Source: Acetobacter ghanensis (GTDB taxonomy: Bacteria; Pseudomonadota; Alphaproteobacteria; Acetobacterales; Acetobacteraceae). Taken from it: a DNA stretch of 64,000 bases. The stretch is taken from NCBI RefSeq assembly GCF_001499675.1, contig NZ_LN609302.1:1339896-1403895 (forward strand), given 5' to 3'. Made by a program: the position numbers and the translations under genes. Of the stretch, positions 57,567 to 64,000 are shown one piece after another; position 1 is the first letter of the stretch, and every line of letters starts with the position of its first letter. The notes under the pieces were generated by a model. That model made no database searches, was not told the origin of the DNA, and was given only the letters and a program-made list of their open reading frames with translations.

Positions 57567-59396
57567 ATGGCCATTGATTCCAATTTTTTGGATGAACTGC
57601 GGGCGCGTACTCCCATAACGTCCGTTATCGGGCGTAGGGTCAAACTCGCCCGCTCTGGCCGTAACTGGAAGGGGTGCTGCCCGTTTCATGGGGAGAAGAC
57701 CCCCTCTTTTTACGTGTATGACGATCATTTCCACTGCTTTGGCTGTGGGGTGCATGGAGATGTCATCTCTTTTGTCATGCAGATGGAGGGGAAGAATTTT
57801 CCCGAGGCGGTGGAGGAATTATCCGCCGCTGTAGGCATGGAGGTGCCCAAGGATAGCCGTGCCACGCGTGAGCAGGTGGCGCATGTCCGCTCTTTGGAGG
57901 ACGTGTTGGAGGCCGCACAGGCCGTATGGTCTGCCGCACTTTACAGGCCGGAGGGCCGGGCCGGGCTGGAGTATCTGCTGGGACGGGGACTAACGCGAGA
58001 GACCATAACCGCCTTTGGGTTGGGCTGGGCCAGCGCGGGCCGTGGGCATTTGGTTGAAGCCTTGGCGCCGCAGGGTATTACGTCCGAGCAGATGGCCGAA
58101 GCCGGGTTGATGCGGATTGATGAGGAGGGGCGGCCCAAAGGGGAGTTGTTCTGGGGGCGCGTGACCTTTCCCATTCGGGACCGCAAGGGGCGTCTGGTCT
58201 CTTTTGGTGGGCGTATTCTGGGGGATGGGCAGCCCAAATATCTGAATGGGCCGGAAACGCCGCTTTTTTCCAAGCGGCGGTTGCTGTTCGGGCTAGATCG
58301 GGCCCGTGCGGCCGTGCGGGCGCCAAGACCCAAGGGTATGGTGGCCCCGGACCTGATTGTGGTGGAAGGGTATATGGATGTCATAGCCTTGCATCAGGCA
58401 GGGTTTACGGGGGCTGTGGCGCCACTGGGTACGGCCCTTACGCCGGAGCAGCTTGAGGTGCTCTGGCAGGTCGATCGTGCACCCATTCTGTGTTTTGATG
58501 GGGATGGCGCAGGGCGTCGGGCAGCGGTTAAAGCGGCGGAAACCGGTCTGCCTTTGCTGGCGCCAGACCACACATTGCGGATTTGCCTGCTGCCAGACGG
58601 GGAGGACCCGGATAGTCTGGTGCGCCAGCGTGGTGCGCAGTTTGTTGCTGAATTTTTTGCGGAAGCCTCTCCCCTGTCTAGCGTGCTGTTCGATCTGCTG
58701 GTCGGAGGTGTGACCAACCCGGGGCCGGAGGAGCGGGCAGCCCTGCGGCGCAGACTGACGGATGTTGCCGCCCTCATTCCGGACAAGGCTCTTGCCTCGG
58801 AATATCGTGCAACGCTGTTGGATCGTTTTTTTGCAACGTTCCGCTCAAAGGGAAAAGGGCGGCAGAAGGGAGGTTCTCCCAGTTTTGCTGCGCCGGGCGC
58901 TGTGCAGGACACGCACACGGTGGATATGGACCATGTGCGGGAGTTGCAGCGGCTCATGCTGCTCCTGCTGGTGGACCACCCGCAACTGGTGGCAGAAGTG
59001 GAAGAAGCCCTGTGCCGCCTTGACTTACCAGTGGATTTTGCGCCATTGCGGGGTGTGCTTCTGGATTTGTCGGCCGATGGTCAGTTGCCCGCAACGGGTG
59101 ATGACCTGCGAACATGGCTGGGGGAGCACGGACAGGAAGCAACTCTGGCCCCGCTCATGCGTGTTGATGGCACGGGGCTGAGCCACGGGGACGTGGAAAC
59201 TGTTGCTGCCAGAACACGATGGTGGCATTTTTACGGCTTGTTGTACCGTGACCAGTTTGTGCGTGAGGTGACGGACGATGTGGCCCGTTTTTTTTCGGAA
59301 AAAACGGGAGATACCGGCCAGTGGCAAAGATTACAGGCGCGGCTGGAGGCCATGGAGCGCCTGCGCCGTGGCGGTCTGGATGATGCGGATATCTGA
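57567..59396 (+). CDS. dnaG: DNA primase
   Basis: Makes RNA primers for replication. 609 residues. Zinc ribbon CHC2: Cys38-x2-His41 ... Cys57-x2-Cys60 (residues CPFH and CFGC). TOPRIM domain in LIVVEGYMDVIALHQAGF and ILCFDGDGAGRRAA. The C-terminal DnaB-binding region is divergent. 24 bp after yqeY, within the macromolecular-synthesis group dnaG-rpoD. Confidence 0.97.
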   Translation: MAIDSNFLDELRARTPITSVIGRRVKLARSGRNWKGCCPFHGEKTPSFYVYDDHFHCFGCGVHGDVISFVMQMEGKNFPEAVEELSAAVGMEVPKDSRATREQVAHVRSLEDVLEAAQAVWSAALYRPEGRAGLEYLLGRGLTRETITAFGLGWASAGRGHLVEALAPQGITSEQMAEAGLMRIDEEGRPKGELFWGRVTFPIRDRKGRLVSFGGRILGDGQPKYLNGPETPLFSKRRLLFGLDRARAAVRAPRPKGMVAPDLIVVEGYMDVIALHQAGFTGAVAPLGTALTPEQLEVLWQVDRAPILCFDGDGAGRRAAVKAAETGLPLLAPDHTLRICLLPDGEDPDSLVRQRGAQFVAEFFAEASPLSSVLFDLLVGGVTNPGPEERAALRRRLTDVAALIPDKALASEYRATLLDRFFATFRSKGKGRQKGGSPSFAAPGAVQDTHTVDMDHVRELQRLMLLLLVDHPQLVAEVEEALCRLDLPVDFAPLRGVLLDLSADGQLPATGDDLRTWLGEHGQEATLAPLMRVDGTGLSHGDVETVAARTRWWHFYGLLYRDQFVREVTDDVARFFSEKTGDTGQWQRLQARLEAMERLRRGGLDDADI

Positions 59397-59413
59397 ACTG
59401 AGATTGAATGTTC

Positions 59414-59444
59414 CTGAGCGTGTTCCTCTTGACTTCACGCTCAG
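59414..59444 (+). other. Hairpin after dnaG
   Basis: Perfect 9-bp stem CTGAGCGTG / CACGCTCAG with a 13-base loop, 17 bp after the dnaG stop. No T-run, so not a typical intrinsic terminator; may be a processing site. Confidence 0.4.
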
Positions 59445-59505
59445 TATATCCCACGTCCTGCCCGCCCCGAATAACGTGAACAGTATAGTGTGGTAAACTG
59501 GTCGT

Positions 59506-59528
59506 TCTGTATCCCGTCAGGATACAGA
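59506..59528 (+). other. Hairpin just before rpoD ribosome site
   Basis: TCTGTATCC / GGATACAGA, 9-bp stem with 5-base loop (CGTCA), ending one base before the GGGGGGAGGAG ribosome site of rpoD. Close enough to influence initiation. Confidence 0.5.
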
Positions 59529-59550
59529 TGGGGGGAGGAGCAGGTCTGGC

Positions 59551-61530
<1,980 letters not shown>

Positions 61531-61555
61531 TCTAGGTTTTCTTCAGCCTGTTACG

Positions 61556-61584
61556 CGCATGAAAGTGCTGGTCACTTTCATGCG
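61556..61584 (+). other. Perfect inverted repeat at the GNAT gene start
   Basis: CGCATGAAAGTG / CACTTTCATGCG, 12-bp perfect stem with a 5-base loop, 26 bp after the rpoD stop. No T-run follows. It contains the candidate start ATG 61559 and ends one base before the next ATG at 61586. Could terminate rpoD weakly or hide the start region. Confidence 0.55.
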
Positions 61585-62098
61585 TATGGGCCACCCACCT
61601 GCAACGCCCGCATTGGCTTTGCCGCAAGGGTGGGTGCTTGAAGATGATGTGCATCTTTCCGTTACTCAATATCGTACCCTGCATTACGGCGTTGGCCGGA
61701 ACTGTTGTTGGTGGATGCGGCAGGTTCTGTCCGACAAGGCGTTGGGGCGGCTGCTGGCAACTGCTCCCATAAAAATTGGCCTGTTGCGGGAGCGGGGACT
61801 CATCCGTGGGTTCTATGAACTCAATCTGACTGACCCGCAGGATATTAATCTGGCCTACTTTGGTCTGCTGCCCGAAGCCATAGGGCAGGGTGTCGGCCGG
61901 GCTTTTCTGGATGGGGTTTTGCGCCGGGCATGGGCTTATGGCCCCAAAACAGTCCGGGTTAACACCTGTACCGCCGACCATCCCCGCGCTCTGCCCCTGT
62001 ATAAACAGATGGGGTTTGAGGTTATCCGGCGCGTGGAGGAGGAATGGGATGTGCCAGACCGCCTTGGTCTGGATATTCCGGCACATCTGCGCTGCTAA
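61559..62098 (+). CDS. GNAT-family acetyltransferase
   Basis: 179 residues from ATG 61559; ATG 61586 (170 residues) is an alternative and ATG 61520 overlaps rpoD. None has a clear ribosome site. The GNAT core is INLAYFGLLPEAIGQGVGRAFLDGVLRRAW (acetyl-CoA loop in QGVGRA) and ALPLYKQMGFEVIRRVEE at the end. Substrate unknown. Confidence 0.78.
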   Translation: MKVLVTFMRMGHPPATPALALPQGWVLEDDVHLSVTQYRTLHYGVGRNCCWWMRQVLSDKALGRLLATAPIKIGLLRERGLIRGFYELNLTDPQDINLAYFGLLPEAIGQGVGRAFLDGVLRRAWAYGPKTVRVNTCTADHPRALPLYKQMGFEVIRRVEEEWDVPDRLGLDIPAHLRC

Positions 62099-62195
62099 AA
62101 TTCTTGCATTTTTGGGCAGGGTGTGGTTGACACTCCCTTTCCCTGCCGGGCTCAGGCATTGGTCCGGCTATACCCTTGGTTTCTGGCCTGTTCAG

Positions 62196-62219
62196 GAACC
62201 CCGCTGTCCGAAAGGGTTC
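62196..62219 (+). promoter_or_regulatory. Possible S6:S18 leader hairpin
   Basis: GAACCC / GGGTTC stem with a 12-base loop containing CCG, about 37 bases before the rpsF start. A leader element with a CCG motif bound by the S6:S18 complex is described upstream of rpsF in many bacteria; the match here is loose. Confidence 0.35.
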
Positions 62220-62256
62220 GGCGCGGAGGGGTTGATTGTATCCGAAGGGAGCAAAC

Positions 62257-62709
62257 ATGCCACTTTATGAAAGCGTGCTTATTGCACGTAATGATATTTC
62301 TCAGCAGCAGGTGGACGCGATTCTGGACGGTATTGCCGCTCAGATCGAAGCAGACGGCGGTGCCGTTCGCAAGCGCGAATACTGGGGCCTGCGTAGCCTC
62401 GCTTACCGCATCAAAAAGAACCGCAAGGGCCACTACGCCCTTCTGGGTCTGGAAGTGCGTTCCGAGCTGCTTAAGGAAATTGAACGCCAGCTTTCCCTCA
62501 ATGAAGACATCCTGCGTCTGCTGACGCTGCGGGTGGATGAAATTGACGAAGCTCCGTCCCCCGTTCTGTCCCGCAAGGGTGATGATCGCGGCGAACGCGG
62601 CTTCCGTGGTGGCGCCAAGCCGTCCGGTGGTCGCTTTGAAAGCGGTCGCGGTGGCCGTCGCGGTGGCGACGACCGGCCTGCTGAACAGTCCGAAAACGCA
62701 GCGGAGTAA
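62257..62709 (+). CDS. rpsF: 30S ribosomal protein S6 with Arg/Gly-rich tail
   Basis: Platform protein partnering S18. 150 residues from ATG 62257 (GAAGGGAG upstream), against about 100-135 usual. The ferredoxin-like core is MPLYESVLIARNDISQQQ to about residue 100; the tail (about 105-150) is rich in Gly, Arg and Asp (FRGGAKPSGGRFESGRGGRRGG). First of rpsF-rpsR-rplI. Confidence 0.96.
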   Translation: MPLYESVLIARNDISQQQVDAILDGIAAQIEADGGAVRKREYWGLRSLAYRIKKNRKGHYALLGLEVRSELLKEIERQLSLNEDILRLLTLRVDEIDEAPSPVLSRKGDDRGERGFRGGAKPSGGRFESGRGGRRGGDDRPAEQSENAAE

Positions 62710-62714
62710 TCTAG

Positions 62715-62990
62715 ATGTCTGAAACCACAGAAATCAATCCCGCCGCCCGTCGTCCGGCTGTTGGCGCTCGTCGTCCGTTCTACCGTCGTCGCAAGTCCTG
62801 CCCGTTCTCCGGCCCCAACGCGCCGAAGATCGACTACAAGGACGTGCGTCTTCTCAGCCGTTTCCTTTCCGAACGTGGAAAGATCGTGCCGAGCCGTATT
62901 ACGGCGGTTTCCGCAAAAAAGCAGCGTGAACTGGCACAGGCTATCAAGCGTGCCCGCTTCCTGGCTCTGCTTCCTTACGTTGTAAGCTGA
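62715..62990 (+). CDS. rpsR: 30S ribosomal protein S18
   Basis: S6 partner at the 30S platform. 91 residues with an N-terminal extension ([23 protein letters not shown]) before the conserved [40 protein letters not shown] core. Follows rpsF by 5 bp. Confidence 0.97.
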   Translation: MSETTEINPAARRPAVGARRPFYRRRKSCPFSGPNAPKIDYKDVRLLSRFLSERGKIVPSRITAVSAKKQRELAQAIKRARFLALLPYVVS

Positions 62991-63001
62991 GGGGAACAAC
63001 C

Positions 63002-63592
63002 ATGGCTGCTACAGAAGTAATCCTGCTCCAGCGCGTTGCGCATCTGGGGCAGATGGGTGACGCGGTTAAGGTTCGTCCGGGTTATGCCCGTAACTACCTG
63101 CTGCCGCAGGGTATGGCTATTCGTGCGAACGAAGCCAACCGTGCCCGTTTTGACCGCGAACGGGCTCAGCTCGAAGCGCAGAACATCAAGAATCGTGAAG
63201 AAGCAGAACGTCTGTCCGAACGGATGGAAGGTCTGGCTGTTGTCCTGATCCGTCAGGCTGGTGACAGCGGCAGCCTGTATGGCTCCGTGAGCACCCGCGA
63301 TGTTGCGCAGTCCGTGTCGGAAGCTGGGTTCACCATCTCCCGCCAGCAGGTCTCCCTTGCACACCCCATCAAGTCTCTGGGGCTGTACGAAGTTAAGGTT
63401 GCCCTGCACCCGGAAGTGGTGGTGTCTGTTATCGTTAACGTTGCCCGTTCGCAGGAAGAAGCTGAACGTCAGGCACGTGGCGAAGCGACCTCCGTGGAAG
63501 AAGAAGCAACTCTGGCTGGCGACGAAGCTTTCGTTGAAGGCGAAATTGTTGCTGACGCAGAAGATGCCGAAACTCAGGACGCAACTGCCTGA
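63002..63592 (+). CDS. rplI: 50S ribosomal protein L9
   Basis: Elongated L1-stalk protein. 196 residues: N-terminal domain with the signature [26 protein letters not shown], connecting helix and C-terminal domain, plus a 40-residue acidic tail (from about 155, [18 protein letters not shown]), longer than in E. coli (149 residues). Confidence 0.96.
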   Translation: MAATEVILLQRVAHLGQMGDAVKVRPGYARNYLLPQGMAIRANEANRARFDRERAQLEAQNIKNREEAERLSERMEGLAVVLIRQAGDSGSLYGSVSTRDVAQSVSEAGFTISRQQVSLAHPIKSLGLYEVKVALHPEVVVSVIVNVARSQEEAERQARGEATSVEEEATLAGDEAFVEGEIVADAEDAETQDATA

Positions 63593-63620
63593 TTTTTCGC
63601 TCTTGCGAGGTTATAAAAAG

Positions 63621-63650
63621 AGGATCGGCTTTTGGCCGGTCCTTTTTTTT
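63621..63650 (+). terminator. Rho-independent terminator after rplI
   Basis: AGGATCGGC / GCCGGTCCT (one T.G wobble), 5-base loop, T8 run at 63643-63650; closes rpsF-rpsR-rplI. Confidence 0.88.
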
Positions 63651-63711
63651 GGCCGTTTGCCCGTTTCGTTCTATGTAGTCACAGGACATTCAAACATAGG
63701 GAAACTTTTGC

Positions 63712-64000
63712 ATGAAACGCCTTCTAGACCCGATCTTACGGCATTTTGTGGAATCCGGTTCCCTGCGTGTGATGTGGCCGGATGGCACAACCACCGCCTA
63801 CAGGGGTACAAAGCCCGGCCCGCAGGCAGGCGTGCATTTAAAAAACACGGCAGCCGTCCGCTCTCTGGTTTTTAATCCGGGGCTTGCTTTTGGCGAGGCC
63901 TACATGAACGGCTTGCTGGAGCCGCTGGATTGTACGCTCTACGATCTGCTGGATCTGCTGATGCTGAACGCCATGAACCCCTCTGGGCATGTGACTGAGC
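63712..64000 (+). CDS. Cyclopropane-fatty-acyl-phospholipid synthase, N-terminal part (runs off window)
   Basis: ATG 63712 opens a frame of 96 codons to the window end: MKRLLDPILRHFVESGSLRVMWPDG, VRSLVFNPGLAFGEAYMNGLLEPLDCTLYDLLDLLM. This resembles the N-terminal domain of Cfa/methyltransferase proteins, which methylate unsaturated phospholipids for acid tolerance. The catalytic SAM domain is outside, so the call is provisional. Confidence 0.72.
   Translation, partial: MKRLLDPILRHFVESGSLRVMWPDGTTTAYRGTKPGPQAGVHLKNTAAVRSLVFNPGLAFGEAYMNGLLEPLDCTLYDLLDLLMLNAMNPSGHVTE

Noticed and set aside
59429..59450. TTGACT and TATATC upstream of rpoD as a promoter
   Set aside because: Only 10 bases separate them, too short for sigma-70; both lie in or beside the hairpin after dnaG.
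62127..62173. TTGACA and TATACC before rpsF as a promoter
   Set aside because: Spacing of 35 bases excludes one promoter; no -10 at the correct distance from TTGACA.

Overview
The window reads as a chromosomal segment of an alphaproteobacterium, most likely an acetic acid bacterium (Acetobacteraceae, Acetobacter or a close relative). Grounds: the order rplO-secY-adk-rpsM-rpsK-rpoA-rplQ with no rpsD or rpmJ in the cluster, a CcrM-type GANTC methyltransferase behind rnhB, an RpoD with a long acidic insert, and moderately high GC. The genus is inference; no 16S or database search was available.

Layout. 1-13012 (+): the S10/spc/alpha ribosomal superoperon from the middle of rplD to rplQ, including secY, adk and rpoA, closed by a strong terminator. 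13208-15815 (+): an ABC importer of the nitrate/sulfonate/taurine type, then two small membrane proteins. 16459-25699 (-): a four-gene MdtABC-like RND efflux operon (fusion protein, two RND pumps, outer-membrane lipoprotein), followed upstream by a DHA2-type MFS exporter. 27386-29545 (+): a CsbD-like stress protein, then rnhB-ccrM behind a cluster of GANTC sites. 29625-37228 (-): a secreted ankyrin protein and a MoxR / DUF58 / BatA-DUF4159 / amidotransferase-like membrane operon. 37330-43896 (+): a DUF1285 protein, CCA-adding enzyme, an MsbA-like ABC exporter interrupted by a frameshift, and an EmrAB exporter whose emrA is also frameshifted. 43976-56874 (-): rppH, yibQ-like deacetylase, ctpA, envC, gpmI, then ilvA, greA, and carB-carA. 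57087-64000 (+): yqeY, dnaG, rpoD, a GNAT acetyltransferase, rpsF-rpsR-rplI and the start of a cyclopropane-fatty-acid synthase.

Most of the window is conserved housekeeping. The strongest unexplained signals are: (1) carA carries an N-terminal YdaS/Cro-like helix-turn-helix of about 56 residues, and two copies of a GTGGGAA-N5-TTCCCA dyad lie just upstream, suggesting a testable autoregulation hypothesis; (2) four GANTC sites within 83 bp, overlapping mutually exclusive hairpins, precede rnhB-ccrM; (3) the gpmI leader can pair its Shine-Dalgarno with an upstream complement around a second hairpin; (4) two neighbouring transporter genes are each broken by loss of one base in a homopolymer, which is either sequence error or real decay. 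No tRNA, rRNA, CRISPR array, insertion sequence or prophage was seen, and no gene-free stretch exceeds 300 bp.
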